This document shows positions 7,576 to 15,183 of a stretch of 64,000 nucleotides of DNA, piece after piece. The notes beneath the pieces are model-generated. The model saw nothing but the letters and a program-made list of their open reading frames with translations, did no database searches and had not been told where the DNA came from. The stretch is from Actinoplanes sp. TBRC 11911 (lineage in GTDB: Bacteria; Actinomycetota; Actinomycetes; Mycobacteriales; Micromonosporaceae). The stretch spans positions 92,049-156,048 of the forward strand of contig NZ_JABBNC010000023.1 of NCBI RefSeq assembly GCF_012933445.1, given 5' to 3'. Within the stretch, counting starts at the first letter, position 1; the number at the start of each line of letters is the position of its first letter. A program made the translations under genes and the position numbers.

Positions 7576-8036
7576 CGTGCAAGGCCATGATGTGGGATCC
7601 CTGTCCGTTGTATGGGACCGGCGTCCACATCGTGGCAGCGCGTCCACAATGCGAGATTCGCGTCCACAGTGGAGCGCCGTTTTCTTCACATTCGTACCCT
7701 TTGCTCCGGCGCTTCTCGCCATGTTTGGTAGACCTTGGAGAGTTCGGGCTCACATGTGGGCGCAACTCTCCAAGGTCTCAAGAGAGTCCAGAATATGGCC
7801 GGGGTCGCCACATAGTGGGATGGACGGACGAGGTGCACGTCGACCTGGACACCTGTGCGGCTCGTGGTCACCTCGGCTGCCGCTGCCGCTGCCGCTGCCG
7901 GGCTGCGGACTGCTGCGCGCCGCGGACTGCTGTGGGTCGCCGATTACGGGTCGCCGGTTGCTGGACCCGCATGGCATCGAGATCCGCTGCGGCCCGGCTT
8001 GGGAACGGTGCGGATTCGGACCACGACCCCGAAGCG
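7576..8036 (+). repeat. Dispersed intergenic repeat, copy A
   Basis: About 460 bp that recur, inverted and diverged, at 53446-53915. Shared segments in order: GTGGGAT...GTCCGTTGT near 7591-7609; three CCACA near-palindromes at 7625, 7644 and 7664 (19-20 bp apart); a hairpin at 7730-7778; GGTCGCCACATAGTGGGATGGA at about 7803; CGTCGACCTG...CAGGTGCGGCTCGT-like block near 7838-7866; a variable G/C-rich stretch; and a final block ending GCGGATTCGGACC...CGTCTC at 8040. It fills the gap between two convergent genes, ending at the TetR stop codon. No transposase, terminal repeats or target duplication seen; coding potential doubtful. Confidence 0.85.
7730..7778. terminator. Perfect 15-bp hairpin inside repeat copy A
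   Basis: AGACCTTGGAGAGTT (7730-7744) and AACTCTCCAAGGTCT (7764-7778) are exact complements around a 19-base loop that itself contains CACATGTG. Being symmetric, it could act on transcripts from either convergent neighbour. The copy at 53717-53765 retains 13 of 15 pairs. No U-tract on either strand. Confidence 0.5.
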
Positions 8037-8039
8037 TCT

Positions 8040-8666
8040 CTAGTTGTTCAGCAGGGCCAGTGCGATGCCGGTGAGGTGGTCGGCCAGCAGGTCCGGTGGG
8101 TCGTCCATGCCGTTCGTGATCCAGTCGATGATGACCTCGCTGATGCCGGCGACCAGGGCCAGCAGCGTGCGGCCGTAGCGCACCTGGTCCTCGGGGCCGG
8201 TCGACACGCGGCGCAGCACGTGGGCCAGGAACTCGGCGTCGTGGCGCAGGACGCCGCGGCGGCGGGTCTCCATGCGGGGTGCGTTGATGTAGATGACGCG
8301 GGCGCGTTCGGGCTGGTCACGGAGCATGCGCACGAGCGTCCGCAGGGCGGGGCGCAGCAACTCCTCGATGCTCGCGGGGTGTTCCGGGGCGGAGCGCACG
8401 ACGCCGGTCAGGAGCCACTCGTTCGTCTCGCGGTGGACCTGGACGATCAGATCCTCGCGGTCGTGGAAATGCTCGTAGAAGTACCTTTTGGAGACCTTCG
8501 CGCCGGTACAGACTTCGGCCACGGTGATCGATTCGTACTCCCGGGTGCCGAAAAGGTGCACGGCCGACGCGACGATGCGTGCTCGTCGCTCGGAGGCGCG
8601 TTCGGTGCGGGAGAGGCCGCCGTACTTTTCGCCCCGTTTCGTCGCTACCGCTGTATGGTCGTCCAC
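8040..8666 (-). CDS. TetR family transcriptional regulator
   Basis: 208-residue one-component repressor. N-terminal helix-turn-helix at about residues 25-70 (RARIVASAVHLFGTREYESITVAEV, then GAKVSKRYFYEHFHDREDL), the classical TetR signature. The C-terminal ligand domain is variable and gives no ligand. It begins 9 bp after the stop of the membrane-protein gene at 8676, so the two are probably one transcript read on the minus strand. A CATGAGTAATCACTCATG repeat upstream of that operon is a plausible autoregulatory site. Its stop codon abuts repeat copy A. Confidence 0.9.
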   Translation of the reverse strand: MDDHTAVATKRGEKYGGLSRTERASERRARIVASAVHLFGTREYESITVAEVCTGAKVSKRYFYEHFHDREDLIVQVHRETNEWLLTGVVRSAPEHPASIEELLRPALRTLVRMLRDQPERARVIYINAPRMETRRRGVLRHDAEFLAHVLRRVSTGPEDQVRYGRTLLALVAGISEVIIDWITNGMDDPPDLLADHLTGIALALLNN

Positions 8667-8675
8667 GCTCCCACG

Positions 8676-9188
8676 TTATGCGTGATCGTCTACTGTGTGC
8701 CGGTCGGCGATCGGTGAATGTGCGGTGGGCGCGGAATCAAGTCGCTTGATCAATCGGTGGACGATGATCAAAGGGATGATGCCGAACACTCCGAACGAGA
8801 TGTCGATCGGGAGCCACCACCAGGGCAGCTGCCGGATCGGGCCGGCGATCAGGGCGAGCGGGACAATGCCGACGCAGCAGATCATTCCCCACTCGATCAC
8901 CCAAATGTTGCGAATCGGATCACGCCACGGACCGACGAACGCGACGGCGATCACCAGGTGCGCGAAGGCGAGCCAATCTGTCCCGTACGCGATAAATGGG
9001 TAATTAGTGTCAGTTGTCAGCAGGCCTTCGCGAACCCGGTCGAGGAACACCACCAGCGCGTCCGGGGCCGGCGCGTGATGAAGCACAAAGGTCAGCAGCC
9101 GCACCTCGCTGACCAGCGGAAACGCGGTGGCGCCGCTGAGCACCAGCCCGATGATGAAGATCGCCAGCCACACGCGGATCGCTCTCAT
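8676..9188 (-). CDS. Four-helix membrane protein of unknown function
   Basis: 170-residue integral membrane protein with four hydrophobic segments: about residues 4-24 (WLAIFIIGLVLSGATAFPLV), 69-90 (WLAFAHLVIAVAFVG), 98-118 (WVIEWGMICCVGIVPLALIAG) and 128-148 (FGVFGIIPLIIVHRLI). No catalytic motif recognised. The ATG at 9188 (MRAIRVWLA) places the first helix correctly; an in-frame start at 9233 would add 15 residues without support. Operon with the TetR gene 9 bp downstream, which suggests TetR controls its synthesis. Function unknown. Confidence 0.75.
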   Translation of the reverse strand: MRAIRVWLAIFIIGLVLSGATAFPLVSEVRLLTFVLHHAPAPDALVVFLDRVREGLLTTDTNYPFIAYGTDWLAFAHLVIAVAFVGPWRDPIRNIWVIEWGMICCVGIVPLALIAGPIRQLPWWWLPIDISFGVFGIIPLIIVHRLIKRLDSAPTAHSPIADRHTVDDHA

Positions 9189-9278
9189 GATCAACAACGT
9201 AGGCGGCCGAAACGGCGTTCTGCCAGGTCGCACACAACACCTTCACAAAGAGCGGTAGCAGAAACCCGACTCGCAGGG

Positions 9279-9296
9279 CATGAGTAATCACTCATG
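9279..9296. promoter_or_regulatory. Inverted repeat CATGAGT-AATC-ACTCATG
   Basis: Perfect 7-bp arms with a 4-base spacer between the divergent membrane-protein/TetR operon (start 9188) and the acetyltransferase (start 9353). It shares the half-site ATTACTCATG with the palindrome at 6019-6034. Likely operator, owner unproven. Confidence 0.5.
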
Positions 9297-9352
9297 GGCT
9301 TCATATCGATCGCTACTGGCCGGAACCGGGTCCATACGGGCAGGATCGAATC

Positions 9353-9961
9353 ATGGCCGCAAGCCGTCTTCCGTATCCACTCACCCTGACGGGGGACGGC
9401 ATCATCCTGCGCGAGTGGCGCTCCGAGGACCTCGACGACCTGGTCATCATGCTGGACGAGCCGGACATCGCGCGCTGGACGCCGATGCCGTCGCCGTTCG
9501 ACGTCGAGGCCGGCATCGCGTACCTCAAACGGGCGTACCAGGGACGCATCGGCGGCCAGCGCATCCAGCTCGCGATCACCACGGACGGCGGCCGGCCGCT
9601 CGGTGAGGTGCTGCTCTTCGGCGTGGATCTCGGCCTCAAGGAGGCCGAACTCGGCTATCTGGTGGGCCGCGGGCATCGGCGACGAGGACTCGCGTCGGGT
9701 GCGTTGTCGCTGCTTTCGTCGTACGCCCAGAATTCGCTGAACTTAAGCCGGCTGTTGCTCCGGATCGATCCGGGAAACACCGCGAGCACCGCCGTGGCCC
9801 GCCGCTGCGGCTACCGGCTGACCGGTGAGCCGCCGATTCTCCAGGAGGGCCCGTACGGTCCGACCAGCCTGGACACGTGGGAGCTGGTCGAGGGGCGGAC
9901 CGGCGCCCGGCTGGAACGGCTGAGAAATGTCGCAGCCCGGCGGTACGGTCGTCGCACCTGA
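9353..9961 (+). CDS. GNAT family N-acetyltransferase
   Basis: 202-residue acyl-CoA-dependent N-acetyltransferase of the RimJ/RimL-like branch. Seen: LTLTGDGIILREWRSEDLDDL (first strand and helix), LGEVLLFGVDL (strands 4-5 region) and the acetyl-CoA pyrophosphate-binding loop RGHRRRGLA near residue 103-111, followed by IDPGNTASTAVARRCGYR, the Asn/Arg motif typical of protein or antibiotic N-acetyltransferases. Acceptor unknown. Start ATG at 9353 has no Shine-Dalgarno; CAGGAT sits 6 bases upstream, compatible with a leaderless mRNA. One TTA codon at 9743. Divergent from the membrane-protein/TetR operon. Confidence 0.88.
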   Translation: MAASRLPYPLTLTGDGIILREWRSEDLDDLVIMLDEPDIARWTPMPSPFDVEAGIAYLKRAYQGRIGGQRIQLAITTDGGRPLGEVLLFGVDLGLKEAELGYLVGRGHRRRGLASGALSLLSSYAQNSLNLSRLLLRIDPGNTASTAVARRCGYRLTGEPPILQEGPYGPTSLDTWELVEGRTGARLERLRNVAARRYGRRT

Positions 9962-9984
9962 GATTCCTCATTGCTGGAGGTGTC

Positions 9985-11079
9985 ATGATCAGCGTTGATC
10001 GTGCACACGTGATGGCCTACCGGGCGCGCGCTCTCGGGCTCGCGACCAGGGGCTCCGAGCGACCGGGCGACCTGCACGTGCTCGACCTGGGGATCCAGGA
10101 ATACACGCCGGGCTCGGTCCAAGTGGCGCTCGCCGCGCGCACCACCGCCGACTTCGACGACGACCGATTGATCATGGTGTGGGCGGCTCGTGGGGCTCCC
10201 CATCTGCTGCGCCGCGCCGACCTCGCGGCCCTGGTCAAACAGCTGTGGCCGGTCAGCGACGCGGATGCCTCGGTGCGGATCAACAGCGCCCAGATCCCCG
10301 ACGGCGTGAAACTGGGCGTCGAGGCGTTCCGGGTCACCGCGGCCGCGTTCCGCGAGGTGCTGCACGAGCCGATGCCGCGCGGCGAGGTGAGCACCGAGGT
10401 CAGCAAGCGGGTGCCACGGTCCCTGACGTATGACTGCCGCACGTGCAAGGCGCGGCACATCGCGGGCAACGTCTGGCAACACTCTGGGCTGGCCGGCGGC
10501 GTCGAGGTGGTGTCGCGGGGCAAGGACGCCATGCTCGCCCCGATCACGAAGGCGCCGCCGCAGCCCAAAAAGAATTCCGGGGTCGGCGCGCTCATCACGA
10601 CGTATCTACGGTTCTTCGGCCCAGCCACCCCCGTGGAGGTCGGGAAGTATCTGGGCAGCAGCACCGCCGAGATGAAGAAGGTCTGGCCGTCCGGAGTGGT
10701 GGAGATCACTCTCGATGGGCGCGCCACGTGGCTGCCCGAGACCTCGGTCGACGAGCTGACGTCCGCGGCTCCGGTCACCGGGGTCCGGCTGATCCCGCCG
10801 ATGGATCCGTTCCTGCAAGCGCGCGACCGTGACCTGCTGATTCCTGATCGTGCCCGGCAGAAAGAGGTGTGGCGCGTCCTCGGCAACCCGGGTGCGCTGC
10901 TGGTCGACGGCGAGGTCGCCGGCGTCTGGCGGGCGAAGATGGCCGGCCGCAAGCGGGTCGATTTGACCGTGACACCGTTCGGCCGGTTGACCGCGGCGCA
11001 TCGCAAGAAACTCGAGGACGAGTCGGCCGAGGTGGCCCGTGGCCGGGGAGTTTCCGACGTCACGGTGGCTGTGGAGTGA
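9985..11079 (+). CDS. HTH_42 (AlkZ/YcaQ-related) winged-helix protein
   Basis: 364-residue protein of the winged-helix family that includes AlkZ and YcaQ, DNA glycosylases that unhook crosslinks. Supporting sequence: an N-terminal helix with LDLGIQEYTPGSVQVALAAR, central FFGPATPVEVGKYLG winged-helix segment (about 205-240), RLIPPMDPFLQARDRDLLIPD (about 270-290) and the C-terminal RRKRVDLTVTPF-type beta domain. In AlkZ-type enzymes the active site is a (Q/H)x(Q/D) motif; at the matching place this protein has Q-E-Y, so glycosylase activity is doubtful. Start ATG at 9985 has GGAGG four bases upstream. It follows the acetyltransferase by 23 bp and may share its transcript. Confidence 0.82.
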   Translation: MISVDRAHVMAYRARALGLATRGSERPGDLHVLDLGIQEYTPGSVQVALAARTTADFDDDRLIMVWAARGAPHLLRRADLAALVKQLWPVSDADASVRINSAQIPDGVKLGVEAFRVTAAAFREVLHEPMPRGEVSTEVSKRVPRSLTYDCRTCKARHIAGNVWQHSGLAGGVEVVSRGKDAMLAPITKAPPQPKKNSGVGALITTYLRFFGPATPVEVGKYLGSSTAEMKKVWPSGVVEITLDGRATWLPETSVDELTSAAPVTGVRLIPPMDPFLQARDRDLLIPDRARQKEVWRVLGNPGALLVDGEVAGVWRAKMAGRKRVDLTVTPFGRLTAAHRKKLEDESAEVARGRGVSDVTVAVE

Positions 11080-11165
11080 CCACTGTGGACGTGTCGCCAG
11101 ATTCACACGCGTCAACTGGCACGCGAACAGTTTTCGCAACGGCAACTTGCGGGTAACAATGTCAT

Positions 11166-11192
11166 TGATCGGAGAGGCTGCCCCTCCGATCA
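11166..11192. terminator. Hairpin upstream of the DUF3040 gene
   Basis: TGATCGGAG / CTCCGATCA form a 9-bp stem with a 9-base loop, 87 bp after the HTH_42 gene and 34 bp before the DUF3040 start. It may terminate the former or lie in the leader of the latter; no U-tract. Confidence 0.35.
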
Positions 11193-11225
11193 TGTGCGGC
11201 CCGGGCCAGACCGGAGGTGGCGACG

Positions 11226-11513
11226 ATGCTGAGTAGGGAAGACAACCAGCGACTGGCGCAGTTGGAGCGCCAACTGCTAGAGGACGATCCAGAGTTTTGT
11301 GCGCGGTTCACAGTTGGCGAGCTCCCACCCCTACCACGTAAGCGCGTTCCTCTGTCCCTCATCCTCACCGCCATCGTGGTGTGGACCTGCGCCATCGTGC
11401 TCGCGGTCTTCATGTGGTGGATCGCGGCCGCGGCTACGGCTTTCTGCGGCATCGTCGTGTTCGCCGTGATGATCTACGGCGTGATCCGGGAGCGGAGGCG
11501 GCACCGGGTCTAG
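11226..11513 (+). CDS. DUF3040 membrane protein
   Basis: 95-residue protein matching the actinobacterial DUF3040 family: N-terminal LSREDNQRLAQLERQLLEDDPEF (residues 2-24), a short cytoplasmic stretch, then two adjacent hydrophobic segments (about 41-60 and 62-82) and a basic tail RERRRHRV. Members are small inner-membrane proteins of unknown function. The ATG at 11226 has GGAGG eight bases upstream; a GTG nine bases earlier lies inside that ribosome binding site and is rejected. Convergent with the GT2-GtrA gene, 17 bp apart. Confidence 0.85.
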   Translation: MLSREDNQRLAQLERQLLEDDPEFCARFTVGELPPLPRKRVPLSLILTAIVVWTCAIVLAVFMWWIAAAATAFCGIVVFAVMIYGVIRERRRHRV

Positions 11514-11530
11514 CAACCCGGGCGACGACG

Positions 11531-12862
11531 TTACCGCTCGGCCGGCAGGGCTCGGGCCGGGCGGAACACCCAGATGCGCATGAGCAGGAAGCGTGCGGCG
11601 GTTGCGATCAGGTTGGCGATGACCAGCACCGACAGCTCGATGAGCCGGGCGGGCTGGACCGTGGTGGCGTCCAGCAGGGCCAGCGAGCCGCTCGTGACGC
11701 CCAGGCCGATCCCGAAGACGATCAGGCCCTGTGCCTGGTGACGCCAGGCGCTTTCGGTGCCGCGTACGCCGAAGGTCAGGCGCCGGTTCGCCGCGGTGTT
11801 GGCGATCGCGGTGATCAGCAGGGCGGTGAAGTTCGCCCACTGCGGGCCCATTCCGGTGCGCAGCAACGCGAACAGCGCCAGGTAGGCTAGCGTGCTCGCG
11901 ACACCGACCACCGCGAAGCGCACGAGCTGGCGCGGCAGCCCCGCCGGGAGGCCGGCCACGCGCAGCGGATCCCGGCCCGCCTGATCGCGGACGGCCTGCT
12001 CCCCGGCCAGGCGACCGCCGCCGGGCAGCTGACCGCCGCCGGGCTGCTCCCGGGCCGGCTGATCGCGGCCCAGCTGGTCGCGCAGGGTGGCCAGGGGGAG
12101 GCGGCCGGTGGACAGCGCGCGTGCCAGGCGGACTATGCCCTTCAGGTCGGCTACGGCGGTGGGGATGATGTCGACGCGGCTGTCCGAGTCGTCTACCCAG
12201 TCGACCGGGACCTCGTGGATGCGTAGCCGGGCGCGCTCGGCCAGCACCAGCATCTCGGTGTCGAAGAACCAGCCGGGGTCCTCGACCATCGGCAGCAGCC
12301 GGGCGGCCACCTCCGCGCGGATCGCCTTGAAACCGCACTGCGCGTCGGAGAAATGGGCGGCCAGCGTGCCCCGGAGCAGCAGGTTGTAGCCGCGGGAGAT
12401 GAACTCGCGCTTCGGGCCACGGACGACCCGGGAGCCACGCGCCAGCCGGGAGCCGATCGCAAGGTCGGAGTGCCCCGAGATGAGCGGCGCGACCAAGGGC
12501 AGAAGCGCACCCAGGTCGGTGGAGAGGTCGACGTCCATGTACGCCAGGACCGCGGCGTCCGAGCGCGTCCACACGTGCTTCAACGCGAGCCCGCGGCCCT
12601 TCTCGTCGAGGCGCACCGAGCGTACGTCGGGAAACTCCTCGGTCAGCCGCCGCGCCACCTGGGCCGTGGCGTCGGTGCTCGCGTTGTCGGCGACGGTGAT
12701 CCGAAAGGGGTAGGGGAAATGCGCTTTGAGGTACGCCCGTAGCCGTCGCACACTCGGCTCGAGGTCGCGTTCCTCGTTGTAGACGGGGACGACCACGTCG
12801 AGGACCGGGGCGCCGGCGGGGGTCGTGTCGGGGGCGTCGGCGGACAGTGTCTCAAGGCTCAT
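11531..12862 (-). CDS. GT2 glycosyltransferase fused to a GtrA membrane domain
   Basis: 443-residue two-domain protein. N-terminal GT-A domain of the dolichyl/polyprenyl-phosphate sugar synthase type (about residues 17-255): DVVVPVYNEERDLEPS, ADNASTDATAQVA, AYMDVDLSTDL (metal-binding DxD-like) and QCGFKAIR. A linker of about 45 residues rich in RDQ/REQ/GGG repeats follows, then a GtrA-like domain (about 300-443) with four membrane segments. Such proteins load a sugar onto a lipid carrier and flip it; polyprenyl-phosphate hexose synthesis for the neighbouring GT39 enzyme is the likely role (inference). Start ATG at 12862; an upstream TTG at 12871 overlaps the only GGAG. Confidence 0.9.
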   Translation of the reverse strand: MSLETLSADAPDTTPAGAPVLDVVVPVYNEERDLEPSVRRLRAYLKAHFPYPFRITVADNASTDATAQVARRLTEEFPDVRSVRLDEKGRGLALKHVWTRSDAAVLAYMDVDLSTDLGALLPLVAPLISGHSDLAIGSRLARGSRVVRGPKREFISRGYNLLLRGTLAAHFSDAQCGFKAIRAEVAARLLPMVEDPGWFFDTEMLVLAERARLRIHEVPVDWVDDSDSRVDIIPTAVADLKGIVRLARALSTGRLPLATLRDQLGRDQPAREQPGGGQLPGGGRLAGEQAVRDQAGRDPLRVAGLPAGLPRQLVRFAVVGVASTLAYLALFALLRTGMGPQWANFTALLITAIANTAANRRLTFGVRGTESAWRHQAQGLIVFGIGLGVTSGSLALLDATTVQPARLIELSVLVIANLIATAARFLLMRIWVFRPARALPAER

Positions 12863-12939
12863 GGGCTCCAAGGTCGCGCTCGGTCCTGAGCTGCATTTGT
12901 GCCCGCCCTGTGCCCTCGCTATGAACAGCGAAAACGCGT

Positions 12940-12969
12940 GCGGGCGGCTCCCGTGTGGGAGCCGCCCGC
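12940..12969 (-). terminator. Strong hairpin terminator after the GT39 gene
   Basis: GCGGGCGGCTCCC / GGGAGCCGCCCGC is a perfect 13-bp stem with a GTGT loop, 14 bp beyond the GT39 stop. On the minus strand the downstream run is CACGCGTTTTC. It separates the GT39 and GT2-GtrA genes into different transcripts. Confidence 0.7.
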
Positions 12970-12983
12970 GATTCGGGGAAGTG

Positions 12984-15110
12984 TCAGGCTGTCGTATTCG
13001 TGGTGGGCGCCGTCAAGTCGTAGACCGTCGTGTTTCCCACGGTCTTGGCGGTGAAGTTCGCCTGGACCCACTCGGCGATCTGGGCGCTCGCGTTGCTGCC
13101 GCCCGCGCTGCGCCCGCCGAAGCCGGCGCCGCCGATGAAGTAGTGGATTTTGCCCTGGGCCACGTATTCCTGGAACTGGGCCAACGTCGGGGAGGGGTCG
13201 CTGCCGTTGAAGCCGCCCACCGGCATCACCGGCTTACCGGTGGCCAGTTGGTAGCCGGACGCGTTCTGCGAGCCGACCGATGCGGCGACCCAGGTGTACT
13301 TGTCGGCGTCGGCCAGGAGAAGGGCCTTCATCTCGGCGCTGACCGATGCCGAGTCGAGCAGGCCGCCCATGCCGCCACCGCCGCGGAAGCCGCCGCCGTT
13401 CTGGGATCCGCCGGGCAGGCCGCCGTTCTGCGAGCCGCCCGGGAGGCCGGGGAAGCCGCCGCCGTTCTGGGCACCGCCGGCGAAGCCGCCGCCGTTTTGG
13501 GAACCGCCCGGGAAGCCGCCGCCGTTCTGCGTGCCGCCGGGGAAACCGGGGAACGTCCCGTTCTGGCCGCGCCCGCCGCCGAATCCGCCACCGCCGCGTC
13601 CGCCGCCGAACCCGCGCCCACCACCGGGCCCGAATGCCGCGTCGGTAGCCGGCCCCGCCGACGGGATCGAACCCGTATGCGGCTGTGACACGGTCTGTAC
13701 GGCGTACGCGGCCGGCCCCGCAAGCACGAAGATCAGCGCAAGGCCGGCAGCCACCGCGCCCACCCGGGTGGGCAGGCGCAGTGAGCCCAGCACCGCGACC
13801 GCCGCGAGCAGACCGCCGACCAGCACCACCCACTTGAGCCAGGGCAGGAAGTCGGCGCTACGGGCCAGCAGGACGTACGACCACCACGCCGTCACCGCGA
13901 TCGCCACGGCCAGTGTCACCGCCGCCGCCCAGTGCCGCCGATGCCGCCACAACACCGCCGCACCCATGCCGACCAGCGCACCGATGGCCGGCGCCAGCGC
14001 GACCGTGTAGTACGCGTGGAAGATCCCCTGCATGAAGCTGAACGTCAGCCCGGTGACCAGCAGCCACGAACCCCACAGGATCAGGCCGGCCCGCTGCCGA
14101 TCGGTGCGCACCCGGCGGAAGGTGATCACCAGGCCGGCGACCAGCAGGATCAACGCGGCCGGCAGCAGCCACGCGACCTGACCGCCCTGCTCCGGCGCGA
14201 ACATGCGCAACAGGCCGGTCGATCCCCAGAAGCCGCCACCCCCGCCTCCGCCGCCCCCACCGCCGACGCTGCCGGTCTCGTCCCCGCTGAGCCGTCCCAG
14301 GCCGTTGTAGCCCAGGGCCAGCTCGAGCAGGCTGTTGTTCTGCGATCCGCCGATGTAGGGCCGCATGGACGCCGGCACGAGCGAGACGATCGCGATGTAC
14401 CACCCGGCCGACACCACCACCGCAAGACCGGAGAGCAGCAGCTGCCAGATCCTCTTGCCCAGCTTGGGCGGCCCGGCGAAGAGGTAGGCCAGCGCGAACG
14501 CCGGCACCACCAGCAGCGCCTGCAGCATCTTCGCGAGGAAACCGAACCCGACGAACACCCCGGCCAGCATGATCCACTTGGTGGAGCCGTTCTCGATGGC
14601 GCGGGTCGTCGCGTACGCGCCGGCCACCATGAGCAGCACGAGCAGCGCGTCCGGGTTGTTGAACCGGAACATCAGCGCCGCGATCGGGGTGAGCGCCAGC
14701 ACCAGGCCGGCGAGCAGTCCCGCGGCCGGTCCGAACCAGCGGCGCACCGACGTGAACAGCAGCCCCACGCTGGCCACGCCCATCAGCGCCTGCGGCACCA
14801 GGATGCTCCAGGCGTTCACCCCGAAGACCCGCGCGGAGAGCGCCATCACCCACAGCGACGCCGGCGTCTTGTCGACCGTGATCGAGTTGGCCGCGTCCGA
14901 CGAGCCGAAGAAGAACGCCTTCCAGCTCACCGAGCCGGCCTGCACCGCCGCCGAGTAGAACGAGTTGGCCCAGCCGTTCTTGCCGAGCCCCCAGAGGTAG
15001 AGGACTCCGGTGAGCAGCAGCAGGACGCCCAGGGCCGGGCGGATCCAGCGGCGGGTCGGCGGCGGCGCCTGAGGGACGACAAGCGGCGGGACGGGCAACG
15101 TCGTGGTCAT
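12984..15110 (-). CDS. GT39-family membrane glycosyltransferase
   Basis: 708-residue multispanning GT-C glycosyltransferase of the GT39 / ArnT-PMT type, which transfers sugars from polyprenyl-phosphate donors outside the membrane. Seen: first helix at about 25-45, the acidic loop region with DKTPASLWVMALS (about 88-100), RFNNPDALLVLLM (about 150) and roughly a dozen helices up to residue 475. Then comes a long Gly-rich region (about 485-585) with repeated QNGGGFPGG-like units and finally a folded C-terminal domain (WVAASVGSQNASGYQLATGKPVMPVGGFNGSDP). A six- to ten-Gly run also occurs near residue 285. The Gly-rich insert is common in actinobacterial members. Likely partner of the GT2-GtrA protein. 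Confidence 0.9.
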   Translation of the reverse strand: MTTTLPVPPLVVPQAPPPTRRWIRPALGVLLLLTGVLYLWGLGKNGWANSFYSAAVQAGSVSWKAFFFGSSDAANSITVDKTPASLWVMALSARVFGVNAWSILVPQALMGVASVGLLFTSVRRWFGPAAGLLAGLVLALTPIAALMFRFNNPDALLVLLMVAGAYATTRAIENGSTKWIMLAGVFVGFGFLAKMLQALLVVPAFALAYLFAGPPKLGKRIWQLLLSGLAVVVSAGWYIAIVSLVPASMRPYIGGSQNNSLLELALGYNGLGRLSGDETGSVGGGGGGGGGGGFWGSTGLLRMFAPEQGGQVAWLLPAALILLVAGLVITFRRVRTDRQRAGLILWGSWLLVTGLTFSFMQGIFHAYYTVALAPAIGALVGMGAAVLWRHRRHWAAAVTLAVAIAVTAWWSYVLLARSADFLPWLKWVVLVGGLLAAVAVLGSLRLPTRVGAVAAGLALIFVLAGPAAYAVQTVSQPHTGSIPSAGPATDAAFGPGGGRGFGGGRGGGGFGGGRGQNGTFPGFPGGTQNGGGFPGGSQNGGGFAGGAQNGGGFPGLPGGSQNGGLPGGSQNGGGFRGGGGMGGLLDSASVSAEMKALLLADADKYTWVAASVGSQNASGYQLATGKPVMPVGGFNGSDPSPTLAQFQEYVAQGKIHYFIGGAGFGGRSAGGSNASAQIAEWVQANFTAKTVGNTTVYDLTAPTTNTTA

Positions 15111-15183
15111 CGAGGCTCTCCACGGGGCAGGGGATGCTTACCTCGGTAACTGTCGGTGGTTGCCCTATCCCGCCGATGTGCCG

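Noticed and set aside
7576..8036. Insertion sequence or protein gene inside the repeat
   Set aside because: No transposase motif or terminal inverted repeats. Weak similarity between the translated tails of both copies (LDP.G.EIR...GFGPRP) may just reflect shared DNA; frames are not kept through the rest.
13655..13690. tRNA-like T-arm (GGGATCGAACCCG)
   Set aside because: It is inside the GT39 coding sequence; no cloverleaf can be formed around it.
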